DNA of 41,473 bases, taken from assembly GCF_026163565.1 (NCBI RefSeq), contig NZ_JAPDKN010000046.1, forward strand, positions 1 to 41,473, in the 5' to 3' direction. Positions 19,969 through 28,552 of this stretch are shown piece by piece. Each line of letters starts with the position of its first letter. Positions within the stretch are counted from its first letter, which is position 1. This DNA is from Chryseobacterium sp. YIM B08800. GTDB taxonomy: Bacteria > Bacteroidota > Bacteroidia > Flavobacteriales > Weeksellaceae. Under the pieces are notes generated by a model, which made no database searches, was not told the origin of the DNA, and saw only the letters and a program-made list of their open reading frames with translations. Made by a program: the position numbers and the translations under genes.

Positions 19969-20026
19969 TTTTACATCTATAATTCGCGAAAAAATAAAAT
20001 TTTTAATAAATAATATATAAGGAAGA

Positions 20027-20404
20027 ATGAATTTGGATGGTTTAAAAGCCCTATTAATAGGAACTGCAATTGCATTTTCGGGAGGGTTATTAAGAGTACT
20101 GGTCTCAATACAAAACAAAGAGAAAAAGAAATTATGGGAACATGTTGTCACATTGGCAATTGTTATAATTGTAGGTTTTACAATGAGCTATTTAATGAAT
20201 AGAGCAGACCTTCACGACAAATGGTATTCTACAGGAGTATTGTTTGTGCTTGGTTATGGCTATGATAAATTCTTGAAAATGATCACTACCAATCTGCCCA
20301 ACTGGATTGATACAGCAGTGAATCTTTTTATCGAAAATAGATACGGAGTAAAAACAGAGAGACACTTTGAGGAAGAGGAAGAGAAAAAAGATGAAATTAT
20401 TTAA
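20027..20404 (+). CDS. Holin-like membrane protein
   Basis: The 125-aa protein has three likely membrane segments: residues 5-27 (GLKALLIGTAIAFSGGLLRV), 40-58 (VVTLAIVIIVGFTMSYLM) and 66-84 (WYSTGVLFVLGYGYDKFL). A charged tail of EEEEEKKDEII follows. The small size, the Gly-rich first helix followed by a basic loop, and the acidic tail are typical of phage holins, perhaps LydA/holin 3-type. It lies in the repressor-controlled region, and lysozyme and spanin candidates stand at the far end of the window. Holin identity is inferred; another small membrane protein remains possible. Confidence 0.6.
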   Translation: MNLDGLKALLIGTAIAFSGGLLRVLVSIQNKEKKKLWEHVVTLAIVIIVGFTMSYLMNRADLHDKWYSTGVLFVLGYGYDKFLKMITTNLPNWIDTAVNLFIENRYGVKTERHFEEEEEKKDEII

Positions 20405-20714
20405 AAGAAAAATAAATCACAAAAATAAACTCCTACTGCAACTACAGAATCTCCTACTCAGAAAACAGGCAATTCTCATAAAAATGAGTGAATTTTGAAA
20501 TTAAGAATTTGAAAACTTGAATATTTAGAAAAGCAAGAAAGTACCAGTAGATAACTCAGCATACCTCTTTCTCATCCCAAAGCTGAGTGCTTCAATTCTT
20601 AAAAATTCACCATACACGGTCTGATTCCTCAGATCAACAGGTATATAAAGCGCAATCACATCAATTGCGTTTTGTATGCCTTCTAACTCAATATGAAATA
20701 AAAAAACTAAGTCA
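20405..20714. other. Leader of the toxin gene with an R repeat and hairpins
   Basis: This 310-bp gap carries one R repeat copy (about 20434-20510) and two short stems: ACTCAGC (20556-20562) with GCTGAGT near 20582, and CGCAAT with ATTGCG near 20651-20670. No + strand gene is seen. Confidence 0.5.
20434..20510 (+). repeat. R repeat, copy 1
   Basis: Begins TACTGCAACTACAG and has the shared 3' part ATGAGTGAATTTTGAAATT. It is the most diverged copy of the family found upstream of the fibre genes. Confidence 0.55.
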
Positions 20715-23700
20715 ATGAAAACAGCAAAACCTGTAGAAAAAGACAATAAAGTCCAACAAAGCCAGAGTAAAAATCAACGGCAAAAAGAACCATCGGTTAT
20801 ACCTTTATCTGAGATAGAAGTAGGAGGTGTACAAACCCAAAGATCTGAAGAATCGAAAGCTAAGTCAGGATCAACAAACCTTAACGGTAATGTTTCGGCT
20901 GTGCATGGTTCACAGACTATTTACGACCAAGGTTCGGAAATAGCGTACGAAAAACTTCAGGAAAGTTTGACACAAACCGGCGATATCAGTCATCCCGATA
21001 CCAAAGAAACTGAAAAAGATTATATGTCTAGCCTGAATGTTGATCAGGCTCGTGATTACAATGATCTTAAATCGGGAACTTATCTACCTAAAACAGCGCA
21101 AGAGCAAGCGACAATGAATCAGAGCGTTAAAAATAACTCTGAATCTGCCACGACAGAGAGTTCAGAACCTAATGCTTTGAATGAAATACAATCCGCTCAA
21201 AATTCTCCTGCAACACCAGAAGAAAGCGAAGGATTGGTTTTACCTGCTGAGCAAGAAGGTGCTGCGGTTAGAACGACACCTACAGATCCATTTAGTGATC
21301 CACAATTCAATCAAACGGTAAGTTCGGTTAAAAACACGGCTAAAACAAAACGAACCCACAACACTAAAGAAAAAGCTGAAACCCATGCAAATGCAGCAGC
21401 AGCAGTACCTGTTGGAGAACGAAAATCGAAAGCAAGAGGTCAACAAGTAGAAAAGTTGGATCAACAAAAGGCAAACCCTTTCAAACCTTCCGATTTCAAA
21501 GCAAAATTAAAAAGCAGAGTAGATAAAATGGAATTGCCGACCAATGAAAAACAGGTCGAAAATTTTGAAGCTCATAATAATATTGCCCAAGTTAATCAGT
21601 TGGCTAGTGCAGATGTCGTTGCATCCAAAAATAATGTAACAGGCGGTATTGAAACGGTTGCCAAACAAGAGCCAAATGAATCGAAGGTTCAGCAACGTGT
21701 AGCAACAGCATTGCCTGATCCGAAAATAGGCTCAAAAGTGAATGTTAAAGCTACAATACCTGGTAAAAGAGGTGACGCTGAATTAAGCGAACCTGTTACC
21801 AAAAGCTACAAAGCAGTTGAGCAGCAATTTGAAAAAAATAATATTACGGATGAGCAGCTAGCAACTTCCAATGAGCCTAGTTTCATCAATGCGCTCAATG
21901 CTAAAAAAGCAGCAAAAGAGAATGCCGAAAATACTCCTGAAGAATTTAAATCTGCTGAAAATAAAAAATTGGAATCTTCTAAACAAGAGGCACAAGGTAA
22001 AACCAATAATACGATGGAAGGCATGCATCACAGCAGAAAAGAAATGCTGGATGGCGTAACTCAAAAACAGCACAAGGCTAGTGAAAAGAATACAGGCAAA
22101 CATCAGGACGTTGTTGCTCAGCTAAATGAAATTTATGCTGATACTAAAAAATCTGTTGATGGCGAATTAAATGATCTTGAAACTAAAGTAACTCAGTTGT
22201 TTGATGCAGGTGCTAAAGTTGCTAAAGATGCATTTGAAAAATATGTCACTAAGAAAACAGACGAATACAAAGAAAAACGATACGGAAGCTGGTATGATGT
22301 TAGTGGATATGGCAAACGTATAAAAGATGGCTGGAACGGAAAATTACCAGACGAAGTAAATGTATTTTTCACTGAAGGAAGAAAGTTATTTTTAGCAAAA
22401 CTAGACGGAACGATTGATACTATCGCCAAATTAGTAACAGACAGATTAAATAAAGCTAAAGCTGCTATTACTTTTGGCCGTCAAAAGGTAACAACATTTA
22501 TTAAAAATCTGCCTGCAGATGTTAAGAAAGCCATTAAAGGCGATATTGATGCTATTCAGGGACAATTTAAACAACTTGAAAACTCAATAAGTGAAAAAGA
22601 ATCTTCATTAATCGATTCTTTGGTAACCAAATACAACAATACCCTGAAAGAAGTTGATGAAATGGTTGAAGAGTTTAAAAAACGTAACCAAGGATTCTTA
22701 AGTGCTTTAAAAGATGCAACATTAGGCGTGTGGGAAACCATTCAAAATATCAAAAAAACACTTACCGATTTACTTTCAGGAGCATTAGATGTGATTTTAT
22801 CAATCATTGCACATCCAATTGATTTCTTGTCAAATCTTATTGCGGGAGTATCGCAAGGATTTACCAATTTCGGAGCCAATATCTGGACACACCTTAAAAC
22901 AGGTTTCTTCGGATGGTTAACCGGAGCTATGAAAGGTGTTTCTATCACAATGCCTGAAGATGTGTTTTCATTGAAAGGAATTTTCTCAATCACAACTCAG
23001 GTGCTTGGTTTAACGTGGGATGGCATCAGAGCCATTGGTGCTAAAGTAGTAGGAGAGCCTGTGATGAAAGTTCTGGAAACAGGTTTTGAAATGGTACAGA
23101 TTGTTCGTAAAGACGGCGTTGCCGGACTTTGGGAGCACCTGAAAGACCAGTTTGCCGATCTGAAAGAAACGATCATGGATACGATTATGGATATCGTTCA
23201 GACGCAGGTAATACAAGCGGGTATCAAATGGATTATGGGCTTAATGACTCCGGTGGGAGCGTTTGTAAAAGCCGCAATGGCGATTATAGATTTAGTAAAA
23301 TTCTTCATCCAACGTGCAGCACAAATTATGGAATTGGTAAGAGCGTTTACGGAAAGTATCAAAGCAATCGCAAGCGGAAATGTAGGTGCGGTAGCCAAAT
23401 CAATAGAAAATGCATTGGGCAGAGCGATCCCTGTATTAATTGGCTTTTTAGCTTCCTTATTAGGAATTGGCGGATTGGCTGATAAAGTAGTTGGAGTAAT
23501 CCATAAAATAAGAGAACGTATTGTGAAAGCAATTACGAAGTTCTGGACTTTTGTGAAGAGTAAGGCTAAGGGATTGCTTGGGAAAGTTGTAGGGAAAAGT
23601 AAAAAAGATAATACCCATGAGCCTGAAAAACAAAAGAAAATTGATGCCGGATTTATCTATTTAAAAGAAGAAGAGAAAAAAGTAGATGAAAACCACAATA

Positions 23701-24869
23701 ACAAGCTTACCCTTGAGCAAGCAAATAAAGCTGCTAAAAAAACTAAGGCAAAATATCCTGTTTTTAGTTCTTTGAAAGCTGAAAGTAAAGACGATAAAAT
23801 TATTTATAGATATACAGCGAGTCCGGAGAATATACATGAGACGGGAACTGAATTAGAAAACACCGAAAAAGTTGATGGACATTTATTAAACAGTAATAGT
23901 GCAGATAAAAAAACTGATTTAACTATTACTGAAGAAAGGAAAGGTAAACAACGTATTGGTTACAAAGCTGTATTGCCAAATAGCAAGAATAATGATGCTG
24001 ATGGAATTATTGTTGGAGATACAGAGAATGCTTATGTTAAAAAACGAAAAGAGAAAAATGATTTTGACAAGAAGTATAAAGAATTATTATCTTTAGATTC
24101 TCCTGAAAAAAGAAGGAAGAAAATAACAGCAGGAGGTGATGTACATGATAAGTTTAAACCAGTTATACGAAGAACTATAATAAATGGAGATAAAACAAGT
24201 ATAGTATATGGTTATGTAGGAGGTTCTGAAACATTTCTTGTTACTTATAATAATAAAACTAATGAAACCGAAAAAGTTATTGCAAAAAACATATCTTTAC
24301 ATGATTTTGGAAGAGGAAAAACAGAAGGAGATACTGTTGAAGGGCTCAATCGAGCACATATTGTAGCTAATGAAGTAAGAGGTTCTGGATATGTTGAAGG
24401 ACATAATTTGATGCTTACTAGTGATACTTTCAATAAGGTAACAATGAGAGAAAAAGAAGTTGCTATTGGTGAATATTTAGATAGAACAGCAGGTCTTAAT
24501 GGCGTGAAATCGTTCAATATGACCGTAGAAGTTACACGTTTTGAAAATGATGGGAATTCAACTGCAGATATATTAAGAGAAGGACTTTCTAATCGTAAAA
24601 ATACTTTAGAAGAAAAAGTAGATGGGATTCCAGAAGATGAAAGAGCAACATCAGAACGATATAAAGAATACAAAACTTTAGAAGCTTTATTAAATATGAA
24701 TGATGAAAAACTATTAGAAACAATAGGAACTGGTGCAAAGGCAAAAGGAGTACGCAGAGTAAAAAATGTCTTTTATACAATAACTAAAATTACATTTGGG
24801 AACAATCAAAAAACTACTCCTGATAAAGAATTTGAAACCGGACCAGATCATTTTTTAGGGACAAAATAA
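20715..24869 (+). CDS. eCIS-associated polymorphic toxin with a nuclease-like C-terminal tip
   Basis: The 1384-aa protein has a disordered, Gln/Ser/Lys-rich N-terminus (residues 1-400) and a helical region (400-520). Then comes the conserved body seen in large eCIS toxins (residues about 520-965: RYGSWYDVSG, NVFFTEGRKLFLAKLDGTID, then hydrophobic helices with HPIDFLSNLIAGVSQGF, TGFFGWLTGAMK and GRAIPVLIGFLASLLGIGG). In many relatives this body follows a DUF4157 domain; no HExxH motif is seen here. A variable tip starts near residue 970. It carries N-R-A-H1215-I-V-A-N followed by GSG..., HNLMLTSDTFN and E, resembling the DRGH-type DNA/RNA non-specific endonuclease core with R-A in place of R-G. 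Immunity-like genes follow 10 bp later. No signal peptide is present, so it is probably loaded into or onto the particle. Confidence 0.82.
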   Translation: MKTAKPVEKDNKVQQSQSKNQRQKEPSVIPLSEIEVGGVQTQRSEESKAKSGSTNLNGNVSAVHGSQTIYDQGSEIAYEKLQESLTQTGDISHPDTKETEKDYMSSLNVDQARDYNDLKSGTYLPKTAQEQATMNQSVKNNSESATTESSEPNALNEIQSAQNSPATPEESEGLVLPAEQEGAAVRTTPTDPFSDPQFNQTVSSVKNTAKTKRTHNTKEKAETHANAAAAVPVGERKSKARGQQVEKLDQQKANPFKPSDFKAKLKSRVDKMELPTNEKQVENFEAHNNIAQVNQLASADVVASKNNVTGGIETVAKQEPNESKVQQRVATALPDPKIGSKVNVKATIPGKRGDAELSEPVTKSYKAVEQQFEKNNITDEQLATSNEPSFINALNAKKAAKENAENTPEEFKSAENKKLESSKQEAQGKTNNTMEGMHHSRKEMLDGVTQKQHKASEKNTGKHQDVVAQLNEIYADTKKSVDGELNDLETKVTQLFDAGAKVAKDAFEKYVTKKTDEYKEKRYGSWYDVSGYGKRIKDGWNGKLPDEVNVFFTEGRKLFLAKLDGTIDTIAKLVTDRLNKAKAAITFGRQKVTTFIKNLPADVKKAIKGDIDAIQGQFKQLENSISEKESSLIDSLVTKYNNTLKEVDEMVEEFKKRNQGFLSALKDATLGVWETIQNIKKTLTDLLSGALDVILSIIAHPIDFLSNLIAGVSQGFTNFGANIWTHLKTGFFGWLTGAMKGVSITMPEDVFSLKGIFSITTQVLGLTWDGIRAIGAKVVGEPVMKVLETGFEMVQIVRKDGVAGLWEHLKDQFADLKETIMDTIMDIVQTQVIQAGIKWIMGLMTPVGAFVKAAMAIIDLVKFFIQRAAQIMELVRAFTESIKAIASGNVGAVAKSIENALGRAIPVLIGFLASLLGIGGLADKVVGVIHKIRERIVKAITKFWTFVKSKAKGLLGKVVGKSKKDNTHEPEKQKKIDAGFIYLKEEEKKVDENHNNKLTLEQANKAAKKTKAKYPVFSSLKAESKDDKIIYRYTASPENIHETGTELENTEKVDGHLLNSNSADKKTDLTITEERKGKQRIGYKAVLPNSKNNDADGIIVGDTENAYVKKRKEKNDFDKKYKELLSLDSPEKRRKKITAGGDVHDKFKPVIRRTIINGDKTSIVYGYVGGSETFLVTYNNKTNETEKVIAKNISLHDFGRGKTEGDTVEGLNRAHIVANEVRGSGYVEGHNLMLTSDTFNKVTMREKEVAIGEYLDRTAGLNGVKSFNMTVEVTRFENDGNSTADILREGLSNRKNTLEEKVDGIPEDERATSERYKEYKTLEALLNMNDEKLLETIGTGAKAKGVRRVKNVFYTITKITFGNNQKTTPDKEFETGPDHFLGTK

Positions 24870-24879
24870 ATAGAATATT

Positions 24880-25476
24880 ATGAATTATACATTAGAAGAT
24901 GTTAAAAAGTTTATTTTAGAATTTACTGAGTTGGAATATCAATTTGGGATAGGTTTTTATGATATTTCAATAACAGATGAAGAATGGAAAGCTTTAGTGA
25001 TAAAACTTAAAAATTGTTATAGTATAGGTTTTGGTTATTATTCAATTATTAATACTATTAGAGATGAGTCGAGAATGACCCTAAAAAGATTTAATAATAA
25101 TAAAAATAATCTTAAAAAAAGAAGATTATTTTTAATTAGAAAATATGAAAATCCTAAATTCGGTGAAGGAATATATAAAACAGATTCTAATGTCATTTTT
25201 TCTTGTTTTTTAGGTTCTGATGTTGAAATGGGAGCAGAAGTGTATCCCACTAATGTAAGTGTAGGAATTGTCAATGGTGACTTAAAAATTATATCCTCAA
25301 GAGAACTTGACTTTGAAAAAAGAAGAAATGAAGAAGTTATCGAATGGGTTTATAACAAAAGGTCTAATGTATATACAGAAGACATCACGATAAAAAAAGA
25401 TGGAACTTTAGTAGAAACATTAAGAATTATTGAGCCGGAGCATCCTACTTGGATAGCAGATTACAACGAAGGATAA
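24880..25476 (+). CDS. Putative immunity protein to the nuclease tip, copy 1
   Basis: The 198-aa soluble protein begins MNYTLEDVKKFILEFTELEY and ends EPEHPTWIADYNEG. It starts 10 bp after the toxin stop, the standard position of a cognate immunity gene in polymorphic toxin loci. No signal peptide or membrane helix is present, which fits neutralising a nuclease in the cytoplasm. The family is not certain; an NTF2-like immunity fold is possible. A near-duplicate follows directly. Immunity function is inferred from context. Confidence 0.7.
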   Translation: MNYTLEDVKKFILEFTELEYQFGIGFYDISITDEEWKALVIKLKNCYSIGFGYYSIINTIRDESRMTLKRFNNNKNNLKKRRLFLIRKYENPKFGEGIYKTDSNVIFSCFLGSDVEMGAEVYPTNVSVGIVNGDLKIISSRELDFEKRRNEEVIEWVYNKRSNVYTEDITIKKDGTLVETLRIIEPEHPTWIADYNEG

Positions 25477-25491
25477 TTTTGATAATTTAAA

Positions 25492-25531
25492 AAAGCAAAA
25501 CTTCTATTCTTTAGAAGTTTTGCTTTTTTTA
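25492..25531 (+). terminator. Terminator after immunity copy 1
   Basis: A perfect 15-bp stem (AAAGCAAAACTTCTA with TAGAAGTTTTGCTTT), 5-nt loop and T run form a clear rho-independent terminator. Very similar hairpins follow immunity copy 2 and the last immunity gene. Confidence 0.85.
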
Positions 25532-25553
25532 GTTTTAAGTCACTAAAAAAATC

Positions 25554-26150
25554 ATGAATTCTACATTAGAAGACGTTAAAAAATTTATTTCGGAATTTAC
25601 GGAATTAGAATATCAATATGGATTAGGAGCACATGATAATTCAATAGATACCGATAGATGGAATTTTTTAGTTGAAAAACTTGAAAGTTATTATGGTAAT
25701 CGTTATGGCTATTTCTCAACAATTAGCAAGTATAGAAATGAGTCTTTAATGAATGAAGAAGAATTATCTATTAAGAAAAGAAATTTACGAAAAAGAAAAT
25801 TATTTCTAATACGTAAGTATAAAGAACCTTCATTTGGAAAAGGAATAGTTAATACGGATTCTGATATAGTTTTTTCTTGTTTTTTAGGTGCAAATTTAGA
25901 CATGGGAGTTGATGTATATCCAAATAATATAAGTGTTGGAATCGTTAATGACGAACTAAAAATAATAACAGAAAGAAAACTAAATTCTGAAAGAAGACGA
26001 AATGAAGAAGTTATTGAGTGGATATATAATGAAAGATCTAATACCTATATTGAAGATATCACAATAAAAAAAGATGGTACATTAATGGAAACATTAAGAG
26101 TTGTTGAACCTGAGCATCCTACTTGGATAGCAGATTACAACAAAGGATAA
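25554..26150 (+). CDS. Putative immunity protein, copy 2 (paralogue)
   Basis: At 198 aa it is the same length as copy 1 and clearly more than half identical (STLEDVKKFISEFTELEYQYG at the start; PNNISVGIVNDELKII; EPEHPTWIADYNKG at the end). Differences are spread over the protein, so it is an old or diversifying duplicate, possibly immune to a related toxin tip. It has its own terminator 5-40 bp downstream. The upstream sequence, including the terminator of copy 1, was probably duplicated with it. Confidence 0.7.
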   Translation: MNSTLEDVKKFISEFTELEYQYGLGAHDNSIDTDRWNFLVEKLESYYGNRYGYFSTISKYRNESLMNEEELSIKKRNLRKRKLFLIRKYKEPSFGKGIVNTDSDIVFSCFLGANLDMGVDVYPNNISVGIVNDELKIITERKLNSERRRNEEVIEWIYNERSNTYIEDITIKKDGTLMETLRVVEPEHPTWIADYNKG

Positions 26151-26154
26151 TTTA

Positions 26155-26192
26155 AAAAAACAACACTTCTACTTTAGAAGTTTTGTTTTTTA
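26155..26192 (+). terminator. Terminator after immunity copy 2
   Basis: CAACACTTCTA pairs with TAGAAGTTTTG (one mismatch), followed by a T run. Related in sequence to the hairpin at 25492-25531. Confidence 0.75.
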
Positions 26193-26213
26193 ATGATTTA
26201 AAACTAAAAAATC

Positions 26214-26273
26214 ATGAATTATACATTAGAAGACGTTAAAAAATTTATTTTAGAATTTACAGAATTGGAATAT
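26214..26273 (+). pseudogene. Truncated third immunity copy
   Basis: Twenty codons identical to the start of copy 1 (MNYTLEDVKKFILEFTELEY) are cut at 26273/26274, where a REPIN-like element begins. The rest of the gene is absent on the other side of the element, where the tail of a different toxin tip is found. This is therefore a rearrangement point, not a simple insertion. Confidence 0.85.
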
Positions 26274-26444
26274 CCCCTCCGCTGCCGCACGAATTTTTTC
26301 GTGTGGCATTTTTATTATCCAATAATTTTTTTAATTTTTATCTTTATAAAAACATCATTGATGAGTCATAATTATAAGTTCTTAGTGGATGTTTAAAAGA
26401 TTATGGTTATTAAACCACACGATTCAATCGTGCGGCAGCGGGGG
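26274..26444. repeat. REPIN-like element A
   Basis: The element begins with a C-rich run and GCTGCCGCACGAA, a REP hairpin (GCCGCACGA with TCGTGTGGC). It has an AT-rich middle of about 110 bp and ends in the inverted REP hairpin CCACACGATTCAATCGTGCGG plus GCAGCGGGG. Two inverted REPs make a REPIN. The middle is shared with copies B and C (TGATGAGTCATAATTATAAG). Confidence 0.8.
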
Positions 26445-26446
26445 AC

Positions 26447-26518
26447 AGTAATAAAGAAGAAATTGATTTTGCAATATTTGAAATAAAAGAATCAGACTTA
26501 TTATTTGGAACAAAATAA
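26447..26518 (+). pseudogene. Remnant of an orphan toxin tip (last 23 codons)
   Basis: The frame that opens directly at the REPIN A edge reads SNKEEIDFAIFEIKESDL then LFGTK and stop. The end resembles the end of the intact toxin (HFLGTK), and an immunity-like gene starts 5 bp later, as after the intact toxin. It is best read as the 3' stub of a displaced toxin tip whose cognate immunity gene is still present. Confidence 0.6.
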
Positions 26519-26523
26519 AAAAA

Positions 26524-27093
26524 ATGAAAGAAATAAAAGAACTTATCGAAAATTATATTGAAGCAGAATTTAAAGCAAATAAAGGCAAATATGATATTCA
26601 AATTTCCGATTTACAGTACAATGAATTGGAAAGAGATGCTTACTCATTTTATCATTCAATAAACTCCAACCTTTTTGGAAGAGGTGGTAGTATAGACAGG
26701 ATTATCGGAGATGAGATTTGGGTTAATAGATATCTGAAAAAATCTGAAAAAATAATCCCACGAACTTTATTTCAAATTAAGCAATACAAAAATCCAAAAG
26801 TAGGAGAAGGATTAGAAAGATGGTTAGTTAATGATGAAATTTTTGCTTGCTATACAAGTTACACAGAAAATACTGGAAGAGAATTAGGATATAATAAACT
26901 TTTTTATGTAGCTGAAACAAATGAAGGAATGAAAATAATATATGATTTAACTTTTGGTGTTAAAGAACCAGAATGGCGTCACTCACACGATTTAAAAATA
27001 AATCAGGTGAAAAATCCAGGAGAACTTATCGTTGTTGAAAAATATCAAGCTCCAGAAGAAGCTAATAGCTTAGCTGATTATAATGCAGAGTAA
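26524..27093 (+). CDS. Immunity-like protein of the first orphan cassette
   Basis: The 189-aa protein is distantly related to the two upstream immunity copies: a similar N-terminal helix (KEIKELIENYIEAEFK), a shared RTLFQIKQYKNPKVGEG-type block near residue 80, F-x-C-Y, and the ending SLADYNAE (compare WIADYNEG). It follows a toxin-tip stub by 5 bp and ends 24 bp before REPIN B. It would protect against a toxin tip no longer encoded intact here, an 'orphan immunity' gene. The function is inferred from context and similarity. Confidence 0.65.
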   Translation: MKEIKELIENYIEAEFKANKGKYDIQISDLQYNELERDAYSFYHSINSNLFGRGGSIDRIIGDEIWVNRYLKKSEKIIPRTLFQIKQYKNPKVGEGLERWLVNDEIFACYTSYTENTGRELGYNKLFYVAETNEGMKIIYDLTFGVKEPEWRHSHDLKINQVKNPGELIVVEKYQAPEEANSLADYNAE

Positions 27094-27117
27094 AACAATT
27101 AATAATTAAAATTAAAG

Positions 27118-27291
27118 CCCCCCCCTGCTGCCGCACGAATCCTTTCGTGTGGCATTTTTATTATCCAATAATTTTTTTAAATTTTTATCTTTATAAAAAC
27201 ATAATTGATGAGTCATAATTATAAGTTCTTGCTGGATGTTTAAAAGATTATGAATATTAAACCACACGATACAATCGTGCGGCAGCGGGGG
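27118..27291. repeat. REPIN-like element B
   Basis: Same organisation as copy A: a run of eight C, CTGCCGCACGAATCC with TTTCGTGTGGC, an AT-rich core with TGATGAGTCATAATTATAAG, then CCACACGATACAATCGTGCGG and GCAGCGGGGG. The core is nearly identical to copy A, showing recent spread or gene conversion. Confidence 0.85.
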
Positions 27292-27292
27292 T

Positions 27293-27796
27293 AATGCTGT
27301 AGATTCAAATTTAACACCTGCTTTAGGAAATATCAATAAAAAGTTTTCTCAAGGTTTAGAACTTAATGCAATTTATTTAGCTAAAAAAGCTCCGAAAGAA
27401 CAAAGGAAGGTAATATGGTACAAATTTAATATTGAATATTATAATGGAAAAGTTTTTCCTAAATTCTTATTTGCAAGCTATGGAACCTATTCCAGAGTTG
27501 GAAAAGATTGGAAGCGGAACAATCCTATCAAAGAATTTCATATGAGTCCGGATTATCCGGAAATGGAATTCCAAGCTTTTGATATGAAAGCTAACAATTG
27601 GGATGCAACAGAAATGGAAAAAACATTACGAGTTACAAAAGGTTTTGCTAATGTTTTAAAACAGAATGGGGGATATTTAAATTTAGAAAGCATAGAGATT
27701 AAATTAGATTCTAAAATGAATTTAAGCACTATTAGAAATCAGGAAAATTTAGCTATATTGAGCCGAGCCAAATTAGATAATTTAATAACATTTTAG
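27293..27796 (+). pseudogene. Second orphan toxin tip, 5' end lost at REPIN B
   Basis: One frame stays open for 167 codons from the REPIN edge to the stop at 27794-27796. It starts NAVDSNLTPALGNINKKF, contains VIWYKFNIEYYNGKVFPKF and ends SRAKLDNLITF. The first ATG, at 27542, lies well inside the coherent protein, so the frame is the 3' part of a larger gene whose body was lost or never present. An immunity-like gene begins 12 bp later. No toxin family is recognised. It may be a silent cassette able to replace the tip of the intact toxin by recombination. Confidence 0.65.
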
Positions 27797-27808
27797 CATA
27801 AAAAAAAT

Positions 27809-28489
27809 ATGGAATTTAAAATCACTGAAGAGTTTAAAAATTTAGAAACAGCAATTAAATCAGATTATTTAGAAGAGGCAATTATTAATTGTAAAGTTTT
27901 CATTCCAGATAATGAAACAGTTGCATTTAGAATTAATAAATTTACTAAACTAGGTTATGAGAAGGTATCTGAGAGATTTGTAGATGTGTTAAATATAGAT
28001 GAATTTCATTTTCATTCTTGGTTTCAAATAGATGATTTTGCTTCTCAGATAGAATTTAATATAGAGAATCTTTACCCAGGATTATCTCTTTTAGATTATG
28101 ATGCTAAACTTTGGTTTAAAGGCCAAACCCCTGAAGAAATAGCTCTGTGGAAGACATTTCGTGTTTTAGATACTCGCCCAGAAATTGGCGATGGTAAATT
28201 AGCTGTCTACAGTATTCAGAATGGGATAGCTCCACCTAACGAGCCTGTTATTTATTATATTAATAGAACCTTAGCTTATAAAACCAATCTCACTTTTAAT
28301 GAATATTATGAGGCAGTTTTAGATATGTTGGGTATAGCAGATTGGCAATATCTTTTTACTGAAGTTTCGCTAGAAGATTTAAAAGCAGATGGTATCTATC
28401 AAAAATTAAAAAAATCATTAGAAGCTCTGCAAAAAGCTTTTCCAAATAAAGACTACAGTCGTTATTTTAAGCTTTTAGAAGAAAGATAA
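27809..28489 (+). CDS. Immunity-like protein of the second orphan cassette
   Basis: The 226-aa soluble protein (MEFKITEEFKNLETAIKSDY at the start) is rich in aromatic and acidic residues, with FHFHSWFQIDDF near residues 68-79 and WQYLFTEVSLEDL near residue 180. It is not obviously related to the 189-198 aa family. No known family is recognised with confidence. Its position 12 bp after the orphan tip and before a terminator and REPIN C is that of an immunity gene. Confidence 0.6.
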   Translation: MEFKITEEFKNLETAIKSDYLEEAIINCKVFIPDNETVAFRINKFTKLGYEKVSERFVDVLNIDEFHFHSWFQIDDFASQIEFNIENLYPGLSLLDYDAKLWFKGQTPEEIALWKTFRVLDTRPEIGDGKLAVYSIQNGIAPPNEPVIYYINRTLAYKTNLTFNEYYEAVLDMLGIADWQYLFTEVSLEDLKADGIYQKLKKSLEALQKAFPNKDYSRYFKLLEER

Positions 28490-28512
28490 ATAAGCATTCA
28501 AATAATAATTAT

Positions 28513-28551
28513 AAAAGCGAAGTTTCTATTTTAGAAGCTTCGTTTTTTTAT
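28513..28551 (+). terminator. Terminator after the last immunity gene
   Basis: CGAAGTTTCTA pairs with TAGAAGCTTCG across a short loop, then a T7 run. It is close in sequence to the terminators behind immunity copies 1 and 2 and directly abuts REPIN C. Confidence 0.85.
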
Positions 28552-28552
28552 T

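Noticed and set aside
20525..20746. 73-codon minus-strand frame with protein-like composition overlapping the toxin start
   Set aside because: It overlaps the toxin gene start, has no family I recognise, and the same bases hold hairpins of the leader; a decayed gene fragment cannot be excluded.
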